Shown here piece by piece: positions 53,137 to 62,265 of a stretch of DNA of 64,000 nucleotides (its first letter is position 1; the number at the start of each line of letters is the position of its first letter). The DNA is from Shinella sp. (lineage in GTDB: Bacteria; Pseudomonadota; Alphaproteobacteria; Rhizobiales; Rhizobiaceae), in assembly GCA_003248775.1 (NCBI GenBank), contig QFQX01000004.1, forward strand, positions 104,812 to 168,811, in the 5' to 3' direction. Made by a program: the position numbers and the translations under genes. Below the pieces are notes generated by a model, which did not search any database, had not been told where the DNA came from, and worked only from the letters and a program-made list of their open reading frames with translations.

Positions 53137-53979
53137 ATGAAACTCATGCGCGTTGGCCCCCTCGGCCAGGAAAAGCCTGCCCTTCTCGACAAGGACGGCA
53201 AGATCCGTGACCTCTCCGCCCACGTCGCCGATATCGGCGGCGCGGCCATCGGCCCGGAAGGCCTTGCAAAGATTGCGGCAATCGACCCTGCCTCGCTGCC
53301 GGAACTGGCGGCCGATCGCATCGGCGCCTGCGTCGCCGGCACCGGCAAGTTCATCTGCATCGGCCTCAACTATTCCGACCACGCCGCCGAAACCGGCGCA
53401 CAGGTTCCGCCGGAACCGGTCATCTTCATGAAGGCGACCTCGGCCATCGTCGGCCCGAACGACGACGTGCTGATCCCGCGCGGTTCGGAAAAGACCGACT
53501 GGGAAGTCGAACTCGGCGTCGTTATCGGCAAGACCGCGAAATACGTCTCGGAAGCCGATGCCATGGACTACGTCGCCGGCTACTGCGTCTCCCATGACGT
53601 TTCCGAACGCGCCTTCCAGACGGAACGGGCGGGACAGTGGACCAAGGGCAAGTCCTGCGACACCTTCGGCCCCATCGGCCCATGGCTGGTAACGAAGGAC
53701 GAGATCGCCGATCCGCAGAACCTCTCGATGTGGCTGACCGTCAACGGCGAGAAGATGCAGAACGGCTCCTCGAAGACCATGGTCTACGGCGTGGCCCATC
53801 TCGTTTCCTATCTCAGCCAGTTCATGTCGCTCCACCCCGGAGACGTCATTTCCACCGGCACGCCGCCCGGCGTCGGCCTCGGCATGAAGCCGCAGCGCTT
53901 CCTGAAGGCCGGCGACGTCGTCGAACTCGGCATCGAAGGTCTCGGCACCCAGAAGCAGACCTTCAAAGCCGACGCCTGA
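53137..53979 (+). CDS. Fumarylacetoacetate hydrolase family protein, probable 2,4-diketo-3-deoxy-L-fuconate hydrolase
   Basis: 280 residues. The FAH core starts at about residue 70 (KFICIGLNYSDHAAETGAQVPPEPVIFMKATSAIVGPNDDVLIP). Metal ligands are in DWEVELGVVIGKTAKYV and CVSHDVSERAFQ, with later GDVISTGTPPGVGLGMKP. In the non-phosphorylating fucose pathway an FAH-family enzyme splits 2,4-diketo-3-deoxy-L-fuconate into pyruvate and L-lactate. Its place between the dehydrogenase and L-fuconate dehydratase genes fits this step. A GAAAGGAAA ribosome site precedes ATG 53137. Confidence 0.88.
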   Translation: MKLMRVGPLGQEKPALLDKDGKIRDLSAHVADIGGAAIGPEGLAKIAAIDPASLPELAADRIGACVAGTGKFICIGLNYSDHAAETGAQVPPEPVIFMKATSAIVGPNDDVLIPRGSEKTDWEVELGVVIGKTAKYVSEADAMDYVAGYCVSHDVSERAFQTERAGQWTKGKSCDTFGPIGPWLVTKDEIADPQNLSMWLTVNGEKMQNGSSKTMVYGVAHLVSYLSQFMSLHPGDVISTGTPPGVGLGMKPQRFLKAGDVVELGIEGLGTQKQTFKADA

Positions 53980-54010
53980 TCCCCTCCCTCAAGACCCAGA
54001 GCCTTGACCC

Positions 54011-55288
54011 ATGACCAAGATCACCAGCCTGCGCAGCATTGACCTGCGCTTTCCCACCTCCCAGAGCCTCGATGGCTCGGACGCGATGAATCCGGATCCG
54101 GATTACTCCGCGGCCTATGTCGTGCTCGAAACCGACCAGCCCGGCCTTGAAGGCCACGGCCTGACGTTCACGATCGGCCGCGGCAACGAGATCTGCTGCG
54201 CCGCGATCGACGCCATGAAGCATCTGGTGGTGGGACTGGATCTCGATTGGGTCAAGGCCAATCCGGGCCGCTTCTGGCGGCATGTGACGAGCGACAGTCA
54301 GCTTCGCTGGATCGGCCCCGACAAGGGCGCCATGCATCTGGCCACCGGCGCCGTGGTCAACGCCGTCTGGGACATCCTCGCAAAACAGGCCGGCAAGCCG
54401 GTCTGGCGTCTCGTCGCGGACATGACGCCCGAGGAAATCCTCTCCATCGTCGACTTCCGCTACTTGACGGACGCCATCACCCCGGACGAAGCACTCGCGA
54501 TCCTGAAGAAGGCCGGGGAAGGAAAGGCCGAGCGCATCGCCCTCCTCGAGAAGGAAGGCTATCCCTGCTACACGACTTCCGCCGGCTGGCTCGGTTATTC
54601 CGACGAGAAGCTGCGTCGCCTCTGCCAGGAGGCCGTCGATCAGGGCTTCACCCACATCAAGATGAAGGTCGGCCGCGATCTGGAAGACGACAAGCGTCGT
54701 CTCAGGATCGCCCGCGAGGTCATCGGCGACGACCGCTACATGATGATCGACGCCAACCAGGTTTGGGAAGTCGGCGAGGCCATCGACTGGGTGAAGGAAC
54801 TCTCGGTCTACAAGCCGTTCTTCATCGAGGAGCCGACCAGCCCGGACGATGTGGCCGGCCACAAGGCGATCCGAGAAGCGGTGACCCCGGTCAAGGTCGC
54901 GACCGGCGAGATGTGCCAGAACCGCATCATCTTCAAGCAGATGATCGCCGGCGGCGCGATCGACATCGTGCAGATCGACAGTTGCCGCATGGGCGGCCTG
55001 AACGAAGTGCTGGCAGTCCTGCTGATGGCCGCGAAGTACAATCTCCCCGTCTGGCCCCATGCCGGCGGTGTCGGACTTTGCGAATACGTCCAGCACCTTT
55101 CGATGATAGACTACATCGCCGTCTCCGGCACCAAGCAAGGCCGCGTCATCGAGTTCGTCGATCATCTGCACGAACACTTTATCGATCCCTGCCGGATCGA
55201 GAACGCGGCCTACATGCCGCCATCGCTGCCCGGCTTCTCCATCGAGATGAAGCAGCAGTCGATTGCGGACTACACATTCAGGGGCTGA
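54011..55288 (+). CDS. fucD: L-fuconate dehydratase
   Basis: 425 residues, enolase superfamily, dehydrating L-fuconate to 2-keto-3-deoxy-L-fuconate. The N-terminal TSQSLDGSDAMNPDPDYSAAYVVLETD is characteristic of this enzyme. Catalytic residues: Lys217-Met-Lys219 (HIKMKVGRD), metal ligands Asp247 (MIDANQVW), Glu in FIEEPTSPDD and Glu in ATGEMCQNR, and His350 (WPHAGGVGL), all at nearly the same numbers as in the Xanthomonas enzyme. It is the last gene of the operon and overlaps the convergent cyclic-di-GMP gene by 19 bases. Confidence 0.94.
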   Translation: MTKITSLRSIDLRFPTSQSLDGSDAMNPDPDYSAAYVVLETDQPGLEGHGLTFTIGRGNEICCAAIDAMKHLVVGLDLDWVKANPGRFWRHVTSDSQLRWIGPDKGAMHLATGAVVNAVWDILAKQAGKPVWRLVADMTPEEILSIVDFRYLTDAITPDEALAILKKAGEGKAERIALLEKEGYPCYTTSAGWLGYSDEKLRRLCQEAVDQGFTHIKMKVGRDLEDDKRRLRIAREVIGDDRYMMIDANQVWEVGEAIDWVKELSVYKPFFIEEPTSPDDVAGHKAIREAVTPVKVATGEMCQNRIIFKQMIAGGAIDIVQIDSCRMGGLNEVLAVLLMAAKYNLPVWPHAGGVGLCEYVQHLSMIDYIAVSGTKQGRVIEFVDHLHEHFIDPCRIENAAYMPPSLPGFSIEMKQQSIADYTFRG

Positions 55289-57681
55289 GGCAACAGGTTT
55301 CCGGGCTCCGCAATCGACGGAGCCTGGACCACCGTCAATCTTCGGCGTCCGCGCTGATGAAGCGGCAACACCTGCCCATCCGGCGCGCCTCCGGGGCGCC
55401 CGAACAGGAAGCCCTGAACCTGGGCACAACCCTCGTTTACCACCATGCGATATTGCGCATCTGTCTCCACCCCCTCGGCAGTGACAGGCAGGTCGAGGCT
55501 CCGGCCAAGGCCAACGATAGCCCGGACGATTGCCCGTGCACTCTCGTCGTTTCCGATAGCCGAAATGAAGCTGCGGTCGATCTTGATCTTGTCGAACGGG
55601 AAGCTCTGCAGGTTGCTGAGCGACGAATAGCCGGTTCCGAAATCGTCCATGACCAGCCGCACGCCCATGGCTTTCAATTGCCTGAGCGTGGAAAGCGTGG
55701 TGGCGCGGTCCCGCATCAGGGCTGTCTCCGTGATCTCGATTTCAAGACGTTCCGGCTTCAACCCGGTTTCGCCCAGAACCTCCCGCACTACGGAAGCAAG
55801 GTTCGCCAGCCTGAACTGCACCGGCGACACGTTGACCGCGACGAACAGTCCGGACGGCCAGCGCGCAGCCGCGCGGCATGCTTCCCTGAGCACCCATTCG
55901 CCGAGACTGATGATGCTTCCCGTCTCCTCGGCGATCGGAATGAAGATATCGGGCGGAATCTCGCCCCGCTCGGGATGCGTCCAGCGCAATAGGGCCTCAT
56001 AGCCTGCCGGCTCGCCCCGTTCGGCCACCATCAGCGGCTGGTAGACAAGCCGCATTTCGCCTCGGGAAACCGCCTGGCGCAGGTCGTTCTCCATGCTGCG
56101 GCGGGCGCGGATCTCCTCATCCATGCCGAGATCGTAGAAAGCCGCCATACCCCTGCCGGAGGTCTTGGCCCGGTAAAGTGCGATATCTGCGGCATGCTGA
56201 AGATATTCGGCATTTGCCCCATCCTTGGGAAATACGGCGACGCCGATGCTGACACCGACAGCGGTCGGATCGACTGAACTATCCATCTCGACACGGAAGG
56301 TCTCTAGTATCCGCTCGGCGGTAAGCCGCGCGCCGTCCGGCTGGGCGACACCGGCCTGCAGGATGATGAATTCGTCGCCACCGAGCCGGGCAACCGTGTC
56401 GCTTGCCCTGACGCAACGCTTCAGAATGCCGGCGACATCCTTCAGCACCCGGTCGCCCTCGGCATGGCCGAACAGGTCGTTGACCGCCTTGAAACGGTCG
56501 AGGTCGAGCGCAAGGACCGCGACCGTCTCGCCCATCTGTCCTGCCCGCGTGATCGCATGCTCCAGCCGCTCGCGGAAGAGTGTACGGTTCGGCAGGTCCG
56601 TCAGGGCATCATGGCGCGCCATGTATTCGATCTTGCTTTGGACCGCCTTCTTCTCGGTCAGATCCCGAGCGGCAATCACTTCGCACGGTCGTCCCCGATA
56701 TTCGATCGTGTGCACGGCGAGCTCGAAGATGCGGCCGGATGCGCCGCTGAGCGGTGTGGCTTCCACTGCCGCCGGCCGGGCCATGCCCACGCTCAGGCCA
56801 TCCACGGCGGTCAGAAAGGCGTCCGGCGAATGACCGAGGATCTCTTCCTCCGTCTTGCCGAGCAACGCCACGAGCCTGCTGTTGACCTCCACCACCCGGC
56901 CGTCACGCACGATGGCGAGCCCATCCAGGGTGGAGTCGGCAAAACCCTTGAGGTCGGTGAGATAGCGGTCGATGAACACGGCGACCACCGTCACGACGGC
57001 GACAGAAAACGTTACGACGGACACCACGCCGATCAGCCAGAGGCGCCCAAGGCCATGCCCCATCGGCTCCGCAAGGTTTGGGTCCGGGATGAGTGTGGTC
57101 GCCGAGACGGCGGTGAAATGCAGCGCGCAGATCGCTAAAATGGCGAAGACCGCCGAGAGTATGACCCTGAGGGAGGTGCGCATGTGCCGGAAGGACCAGA
57201 AAGCGCCGATGAACAGCAGCCATGCGACCAGACTGCCGATCAGGATCGGTGTCCAGTCGTAGCGAATGGTCGCTGCCACGTTGAGACCGGCCATGCCGAT
57301 GAAATGCATTGCCGCTACGGAAAGCGTGATGATCAGTGCAATCGGAACCGTCACCGCACGGCCTGACAGGTGAAGGCCGCGAAGGGCGGCCCAGAAGCCG
57401 AGGACGACAGCAACGGCCGAGAGCGATGTCCACCAGAGCTGGAACTCGATCGGCATTCCCCCGCGATAGGCCAGCATGGCAACGAAATGGGTTGCCCAGA
57501 CGGAAAGCCCACCGGCGAAGGCAGCTATTGCGATCCAGCTCCGCCGGCGCTCTTCGTTGCACTCGTCGGCTCGGACCAACAGGAGGAAAAAGGCTAGCAT
57601 TCCCGCAAGAGCGATACTTGCAGCAAGAACGACCGTAAGGCGGTCATGCTGAACCGTTACGCATTCCAACACTGTAAACAT
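55270..57681 (-). CDS. MHYT-PAS-GGDEF-EAL cyclic-di-GMP signalling protein
   Basis: 803 residues from ATG 57681, which has AGAGGT upstream; an ATG 27 bases earlier is possible. N-terminal seven-helix MHYT sensor with the repeated motifs THFVAML, MHFIGM and LHFTAV, a domain thought to bind copper and sense O2, CO or NO. Then a PAS-like region (DSTLDGLAIVRDGRVVEVNSRLVALLG), a GGDEF domain with intact RLGGDEFIIL and an inhibitory RxxD site (RASD) five residues before it, and an EAL domain with GYEALLRW, EITETAL and MDDFGTGYSSL. Both catalytic domains look active, so it could make and break cyclic di-GMP. It ends inside fucD on the opposite strand. Confidence 0.93.
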   Translation of the reverse strand: MFTVLECVTVQHDRLTVVLAASIALAGMLAFFLLLVRADECNEERRRSWIAIAAFAGGLSVWATHFVAMLAYRGGMPIEFQLWWTSLSAVAVVLGFWAALRGLHLSGRAVTVPIALIITLSVAAMHFIGMAGLNVAATIRYDWTPILIGSLVAWLLFIGAFWSFRHMRTSLRVILSAVFAILAICALHFTAVSATTLIPDPNLAEPMGHGLGRLWLIGVVSVVTFSVAVVTVVAVFIDRYLTDLKGFADSTLDGLAIVRDGRVVEVNSRLVALLGKTEEEILGHSPDAFLTAVDGLSVGMARPAAVEATPLSGASGRIFELAVHTIEYRGRPCEVIAARDLTEKKAVQSKIEYMARHDALTDLPNRTLFRERLEHAITRAGQMGETVAVLALDLDRFKAVNDLFGHAEGDRVLKDVAGILKRCVRASDTVARLGGDEFIILQAGVAQPDGARLTAERILETFRVEMDSSVDPTAVGVSIGVAVFPKDGANAEYLQHAADIALYRAKTSGRGMAAFYDLGMDEEIRARRSMENDLRQAVSRGEMRLVYQPLMVAERGEPAGYEALLRWTHPERGEIPPDIFIPIAEETGSIISLGEWVLREACRAAARWPSGLFVAVNVSPVQFRLANLASVVREVLGETGLKPERLEIEITETALMRDRATTLSTLRQLKAMGVRLVMDDFGTGYSSLSNLQSFPFDKIKIDRSFISAIGNDESARAIVRAIVGLGRSLDLPVTAEGVETDAQYRMVVNEGCAQVQGFLFGRPGGAPDGQVLPLHQRGRRRLTVVQAPSIAEPGNLLPQPLNV

Positions 57682-57708
57682 GGCGCACCTCTTTGTGGCG
57701 TCTCCCAC

Positions 57709-57866
57709 TGTGCAGAAGCATAGGTTGTATTTTCCTTAATATGAGAAAGCAGGAAATTAGATACAACTAACTCGACAATAAGTAGTCTCAATTGAAAATG
57801 ATGTTCTCCGTGCAATAGATGCATACCATATGATTTTCATGCCGTAATGCAGTATCGGCAACGAGA
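57709..57866. other. AT-rich promoter region upstream of the MHYT-GGDEF-EAL gene
   Basis: The stretch 57720-57850 is clearly richer in A+T than the surroundings and has no gene. It should hold the promoter of the minus-strand cyclic-di-GMP gene. No specific operator can be named. Confidence 0.4.
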
Positions 57867-57894
57867 AAAGGCCGGGCGTTTCCGCCCGGCCTTT
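57867..57894 (-). terminator. Rho-independent terminator of pntAB
   Basis: Twelve-base perfect stem with a GAAA loop when read on the minus strand, followed by TTTTCTCG. It lies 23 bases after the pntB stop and is the clearest intrinsic terminator of the minus strand here. Confidence 0.85.
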
Positions 57895-57917
57895 CGCACG
57901 ATCCGCAACCGGTGATC

Positions 57918-59351
57918 TTACTTGATCATCGGCAGAAGTTCGGAAACCGACTTCTTGGCATCGCCATAGAACATGCGCGTGTTCTCCTTGTAGAACAGCG
58001 GGTTTTCGATGCCGGAATAGCCGGTGCCCTGGCCGCGCTTGGAAACGAAGACCTGCTTGGCCTTCCACACTTCCAGAACCGGCATGCCGGCGATCGGCGA
58101 GTTCGGGTCTTCCTGGGCGGCCGGGTTGACGATGTCGTTCGAGCCGATGACGATGACCACATCCGTATTCGGGAAGTCGTCGTTGATCTCGTCCATCTCC
58201 AGAACGATGTCGTAGGGCACCTTGGCCTCGGCGAGCAACACGTTCATGTGGCCCGGCAGACGACCGGCGACCGGATGGATGGCAAAGCGCACTTCCTTGC
58301 CGGCGGCGCGCAGCTTGCGGGTCAGCTCGGAAACCGCCTGCTGCGCCTGCGCAACCGCCATGCCGTAGCCCGGGACGATGATGACGCTGTCGGCATCGTT
58401 GAGCGCATTGGCAACGCCTTCGGCATCGATGGCGATCTGTTCGCCGGTGATTTCCATGGCCGGACCGGTGGTGCCACCGAAGCCGCCGAGGATGACCGAG
58501 ACGAAGGAGCGGTTCATCGCCTTGCACATGATGTAGGACAGGATCGCACCTGAGGAACCGACCAGCGCACCGGTAACGATCAGGAGATCGTTGCCGAGCG
58601 TGAAGCCGATGGCGGCCGCAGCCCAGCCGGAATAGCTGTTCAGCATCGATACCACCACCGGCATGTCGGCGCCACCGATGCCCATGATGAGGTGGTAGCC
58701 GATGAAGAAGGCGAGCAGCGTCATCAGGATGAGCGTCCAGACGCCTGCGCCGTTGAAGTACATGACCATCAGGATGATTGACAGAAGCGCAGCACCGGCA
58801 TTGAGCATGTGCCCGCCCGGCAGCTTCTTGGCCTTGCCATCGACCTTGCCGGCGAGCTTGCCGAAGGCGATGACCGAACCGGTGAAGGTAACCGCGCCGA
58901 TGAACACGCCGAGGAAGACCTCGATCTTCATGATGGCGAGTTCGACAGGCTCCTTGTGGGCAAGGATTGCCGCAAAGCCGGTGAGCGCCGCGCGGCCGGC
59001 TTCGTCCATGGTCGCCACGCGCCATGCTTCGATATGGGCGTTGTAGCCGATGAAGACGGCGGCCAGACCGACGAAGGAATGGAGTGCTGCAACGAGCTGC
59101 GGCATCTCGGTCATCTGGACGCGGCTTGCCACGTAATGGCCGAGCACTGAACCGCCGGCGATCATCAGCAGGATGATGAACCAGTTGCCGACGCCCGGTC
59201 CGAAGACCGTGGCCACCACGGCAAGGCCCATGCCGATGATGCCATACCAGACGGCGCGCTTGGCGCTTTCCTGGCCGGAGAGGCCACCGAGGGAAAGGAT
59301 GAAAAGAACGGCCGCGGCAATGTAGGCGGCGGAAACGATACCGATCGTCAT
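57918..59351 (-). CDS. pntB: NAD(P) transhydrogenase subunit beta
   Basis: 477 residues. Membrane subunit with NADP-binding domain III; with PntA it uses the proton gradient to make NADPH from NADH. The N-terminus MTIGIVSAAYIAAAVLFILSLGGLSGQESAKRAVWYGIIGMGL begins a run of about nine helices. The C-terminal domain has VIIVPGYGMAVAQAQ, VRFAIHPVAGRLPGHMNVLLAEAKVPYDIV, DVVIVIGSNDIVNPAA and GYSGIENPLFY. ATG 59351 is preferred over an in-frame ATG at 59441 that lies inside pntA. Nineteen bases separate it from pntA. Confidence 0.95.
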   Translation of the reverse strand: MTIGIVSAAYIAAAVLFILSLGGLSGQESAKRAVWYGIIGMGLAVVATVFGPGVGNWFIILLMIAGGSVLGHYVASRVQMTEMPQLVAALHSFVGLAAVFIGYNAHIEAWRVATMDEAGRAALTGFAAILAHKEPVELAIMKIEVFLGVFIGAVTFTGSVIAFGKLAGKVDGKAKKLPGGHMLNAGAALLSIILMVMYFNGAGVWTLILMTLLAFFIGYHLIMGIGGADMPVVVSMLNSYSGWAAAAIGFTLGNDLLIVTGALVGSSGAILSYIMCKAMNRSFVSVILGGFGGTTGPAMEITGEQIAIDAEGVANALNDADSVIIVPGYGMAVAQAQQAVSELTRKLRAAGKEVRFAIHPVAGRLPGHMNVLLAEAKVPYDIVLEMDEINDDFPNTDVVIVIGSNDIVNPAAQEDPNSPIAGMPVLEVWKAKQVFVSKRGQGTGYSGIENPLFYKENTRMFYGDAKKSVSELLPMIK

Positions 59352-59370
59352 GATAAGATTCCTTCCCCGA

Positions 59371-60948
59371 TCAGGACTTCTGGAACATGGCAAGCATGCG
59401 CCGGGTGACGAGGAAGCCACCGACGATATTGATCGTGGCAATCAGAACCGACAATGCGGCAAGGATCACCACAAGCCAGTTGCCTGACCCGATCTGCAGG
59501 AGTGCACCCAGGATGACGATACCCGAAATGGCGTTCGTCACCGCCATCAGCGGCGTATGCAGCGAGTGGCTGACATTCCAGATGACCTGGAAACCGATGA
59601 AGCAGGCGAGCACGAAAACGATGAAATGGCTCATGAAGCTGGACGGAGCATAGGCGCCAACGATCAGCAGCAACGCCGTGCCGATGGCAAGCAGACCGGC
59701 CTGATTGCGGGTCTGGGCCTTGAAGGCAGCGACCTCCTTGGCGCGCTTCTCCTCCGGGGTGGGTTCCTTGACCTTTTCCTTCGGCTTCTGCGCGGCGATG
59801 GCCTGAACCTTCGGCGGTGGCGGCGGGAAGGTAATCTCGCCCTGATAGGTCACGGTCGCGCCACGGATGACATCGTCTTCCATGTTGTGAACGAGGACAC
59901 CGTCCTTGGCCGGCGTCAGGTCCGTCATCATGTGGCGGATGTTGGTCGAATAGAGGGTCGACGACTGGGTCGCCATGCGGCTCGGGAAGTCAGTATAGCC
60001 GATGACGGTGACGCCGTTGTCGGACACGACCTTCTGGTCGGCGACCGTCAGGTCGCAGTTACCGCCGCGCTCGGCGGCAAGGTCGATCACGACCGAACCC
60101 GGCTTCATCGCGGCAACCATGTCGGCAAGCCACAGCTTCGGGGCATCCCGGCCCGGAATGAGAGCCGTGGTGATGACGATATCCATGTCGGGAGCGAGTT
60201 CGCGGAACTTCGCCAGCTGCTTTTCGCGGAATTCCGGCGAGGAAGGAGCCGCATAGCCACCCGTCGCAGCGCCGTCCTGCTGTTCGGCAAAATCAAGGAA
60301 GACGAATTCGGCACCCATCGACTCGATCTGTTCGGCCACCTCAGGGCGAACGTCGAAGGCATAGGTGATGGCGCCGAGCGAGGTTGCCGTACCGATGGCG
60401 GCAAGACCGGCAACGCCCGCGCCGATGACCAGCACCTTGGCCGGGGGAACCTTGCCGGCGGCCGTGACCTGACCGGTGAAGAAACGGCCGAAATTGTTAC
60501 CTGCCTCGATGACGGCGCGGTAGCCGGCAATGTTCGCCATGGAGGAAAGAGCGTCCATCTTCTGGGCACGGCTGATGCGCGGCACCATGTCCATGGCGAT
60601 GACGTTCGCGCCGGTCGCCTTGGCCTGCTCCAGAAGTTCCTTGTTCTGGCCCGGGTAGAAGAACGAGATCAGCGTCTTGCCGGCGGTCAACCGTTCGACT
60701 TCTGCCGCTTCCGGCGGACGAACCTTTGCCACGACGTCGGCCTGCGCAAAAAGCGCCTCGGCATTATCGACGACGGTGACACCGGCAGCACGATACGTGT
60801 CGTCGGAAAAGCCAGCAGCCTTGCCGGCACCGGCCTCGATCAAACATTCATACCCGAGCTTCTGCAGTTGAAGCGCGCTGTCTGGCGTCATGGCCACGCG
60901 CGCTTCGCCGGCGAAAGTCTCCTTTGGCGAACCGATCTTCAATCCCAT
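59371..60948 (-). CDS. pntA: NAD(P) transhydrogenase subunit alpha
   Basis: 525 residues, full-length alpha subunit. Domain I binds NAD (EARVAMTPDSALQLQKLGYECLIEAGAG, PPAKVLVIGAGVAGLAAIGTATSLGA with GxGxxG, RMATQSSTLYSTNIRHMM). A proline/lysine-rich linker (about residues 385-415) leads to four C-terminal helices. In many alphaproteobacteria these halves are separate pntAA and pntAB genes; here they are fused as in E. coli. The ATG at 60948 has an AAGGA site upstream. First gene of pntAB. Confidence 0.95.
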   Translation of the reverse strand: MGLKIGSPKETFAGEARVAMTPDSALQLQKLGYECLIEAGAGKAAGFSDDTYRAAGVTVVDNAEALFAQADVVAKVRPPEAAEVERLTAGKTLISFFYPGQNKELLEQAKATGANVIAMDMVPRISRAQKMDALSSMANIAGYRAVIEAGNNFGRFFTGQVTAAGKVPPAKVLVIGAGVAGLAAIGTATSLGAITYAFDVRPEVAEQIESMGAEFVFLDFAEQQDGAATGGYAAPSSPEFREKQLAKFRELAPDMDIVITTALIPGRDAPKLWLADMVAAMKPGSVVIDLAAERGGNCDLTVADQKVVSDNGVTVIGYTDFPSRMATQSSTLYSTNIRHMMTDLTPAKDGVLVHNMEDDVIRGATVTYQGEITFPPPPPKVQAIAAQKPKEKVKEPTPEEKRAKEVAAFKAQTRNQAGLLAIGTALLLIVGAYAPSSFMSHFIVFVLACFIGFQVIWNVSHSLHTPLMAVTNAISGIVILGALLQIGSGNWLVVILAALSVLIATINIVGGFLVTRRMLAMFQKS

Positions 60949-61088
60949 ATCCCCAATCCTTGGCCAAAAGTCGAAATTTTCAGTCGGCGGAGACGATCAG
61001 AACCGCCGTTATATGTCCAGCCCAAATGAGCCCGCATGTGTTCGGTTTTCCAATGGGACATTTTGCCGTCACCATTTATTTCCACAGA

Positions 61089-61118
61089 TGCGACATTTTT
61101 CGCATGCGATATGTCGCA
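61089..61118. promoter_or_regulatory. TGCGACAT-N14-ATGTCGCA dyad upstream of pntA and DUF1328 copy 1
   Basis: Perfect eight-base inverted repeat (61089-61096 and 61111-61118) around a GCATGC-containing spacer in the 241-base gap between the divergent pntA and DUF1328 genes. It may be a protein operator; no regulator can be assigned. Confidence 0.4.
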
Positions 61119-61130
61119 ATCCGGAAGCAT

Positions 61131-61155
61131 GGAACAAATCGCGTCACCTCCTGTT
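61131..61155 (+). promoter_or_regulatory. EcfG-type stress promoter for DUF1328 copy 1
   Basis: GGAAC at 61131-61135, 16-base spacer, TGTT at 61152-61155. This differs from the EcfG consensus GGAAC-N16/17-CGTT in one base. The gene start lies 35 bases downstream. The paralogous gene at 63669 has a perfect version of the same promoter. Confidence 0.7.
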
Positions 61156-61189
61156 AACCCCTCGGTTTTTCTGAATAATGGAGATGATT

Positions 61190-61354
61190 ATGCTGCATTG
61201 GATCCTGATTTTCCTCCTGATCGCCGCCGTTGCAAGCCTGCTCGGCTTTCGCGGGGTTGCCGGTGCCTCCGCCGGCATTGCGAAGATCCTGATTTTTGTC
61301 GTTCTTGTGATCCTTATCATCGCTCTTTTCACAGGCGTAATCATCGTCGCCTGA
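61190..61354 (+). CDS. DUF1328 family small membrane protein, copy 1
   Basis: 54-residue peptide, almost entirely two membrane helices: LHWILIFLLIAAVASLLGFRGVAGASAGIAKILIFVVLVILIIALF. The central GVAGASAGIAKIL motif is diagnostic for DUF1328 (YtjA-like). GGAG six bases upstream selects ATG 61190 over in-frame ATGs at 61178 and 61184. Function is unknown; stress induction is suggested by the upstream EcfG-like promoter. A strong terminator follows. Confidence 0.92.
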   Translation: MLHWILIFLLIAAVASLLGFRGVAGASAGIAKILIFVVLVILIIALFTGVIIVA

Positions 61355-61418
61355 GGCGCAAGCCGATTATCGGGAACTGAGGTGCACGCCGAATATTCGC
61401 CATGATTCCTCACGCAGT

Positions 61419-61448
61419 CGGCCGGCTCACAAGCCGGCCGTTTTCTTT
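61419..61448 (+). terminator. Rho-independent terminator after DUF1328 copy 1
   Basis: Nine-base stem CGGCCGGCT/AGCCGGCCG with a four-base loop (61419-61440) followed by TTTTCTTTT. It lies 64 bases after the stop codon and just before the convergent Crp/Fnr gene end. Confidence 0.85.
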
Positions 61449-61476
61449 TGCAGGCGAAAACGGATGAAGAAAAAGA

Positions 61477-62232
61477 TCAGATGAAGGGACGCTGACGTGT
61501 TTCATCCGGTTGCCAGTTCGCAACTTCGCACAGGGCCCGGACGTCGAGGATATCGCAGCCCCGGTCGAGCCAGCGTATCATTCCCCGATCACTCAACCGC
61601 TTGAGCGTCTTGTTGGTGTGGACCACCGAAAGGCCGAGCGTGTCGGCCACATGCGCCTGCGTCACGGGCACGTAGAGCCTTTCCTCGTCCAGCAACCCCG
61701 CCAGCCTGCCACGTTCATGGAGAAAGGCCAGCAGGTAGGCAGCCCTTTCCAGCGCCGTGCGCCGGCCGATGCTGAGCAGGTGCTCGTCGAGGATCGACTC
61801 CTCGCGGGCGGCAAGCCAGGTCAGGTCATAGGCAAGCCCTGCATGCTTTTCGAACAGAGAGAACAGGCGACTGCGCTCAAACATGCAGAGCGCCATCGGC
61901 GTCAGCGCCTCGACGGAATGCTGCATTTCAGCCATCACCGCGCCCTGCAGGCCGACCATGTCCCCCGGCACGACATAGTTGAGGATCTGACGCCGGCCAT
62001 CCTCGAGTATCTTGTAGCGAAAGCCCCATCCTTCGAGCACGGTATAGAGATGCGCGCTGTTGGTTCCCTCGACCAGCACCGTGGCCCCGGCATCGGTATT
62101 CAGTTCACCGCGCTTGAAATTGGAAACGAAATCGAGCTCCTCGTCCGAGAAAGCGCGAAAATGCGCCTTCGCGCGAAGCGGGCAGGCGGCGCAGCGCACC
62201 CGGGCGGAACTCTGACGAAAGTCGCTTGCCAT
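61477..62232 (-). CDS. Crp/Fnr family transcriptional regulator
   Basis: 251 residues. The N-terminal part has CAACPLRAKAHFRAFSDEEL, then the cyclic-nucleotide-type barrel (GATVLVEGTNSAHLYTVLEGWGFRYKILEDGRRQILNYVVPGDMVGL) and a C-terminal winged HTH (VPVTQAHVADTLGLSVVHTNKTLKRLSDRGMI). The N-terminal cysteines (Cys14 and Cys17) are not arranged as the four-Cys Fe-S cluster of true FNR, so it is a Crp/Fnr relative of unknown signal. It is divergent from the receiver-domain gene; a dyad at 62266-62279 could be its own site. Confidence 0.9.
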   Translation of the reverse strand: MASDFRQSSARVRCAACPLRAKAHFRAFSDEELDFVSNFKRGELNTDAGATVLVEGTNSAHLYTVLEGWGFRYKILEDGRRQILNYVVPGDMVGLQGAVMAEMQHSVEALTPMALCMFERSRLFSLFEKHAGLAYDLTWLAAREESILDEHLLSIGRRTALERAAYLLAFLHERGRLAGLLDEERLYVPVTQAHVADTLGLSVVHTNKTLKRLSDRGMIRWLDRGCDILDVRALCEVANWQPDETRQRPFI

Positions 62233-62265
62233 GCAATGTCCTCTTTTCTACCGCAAAAAGGGTTC

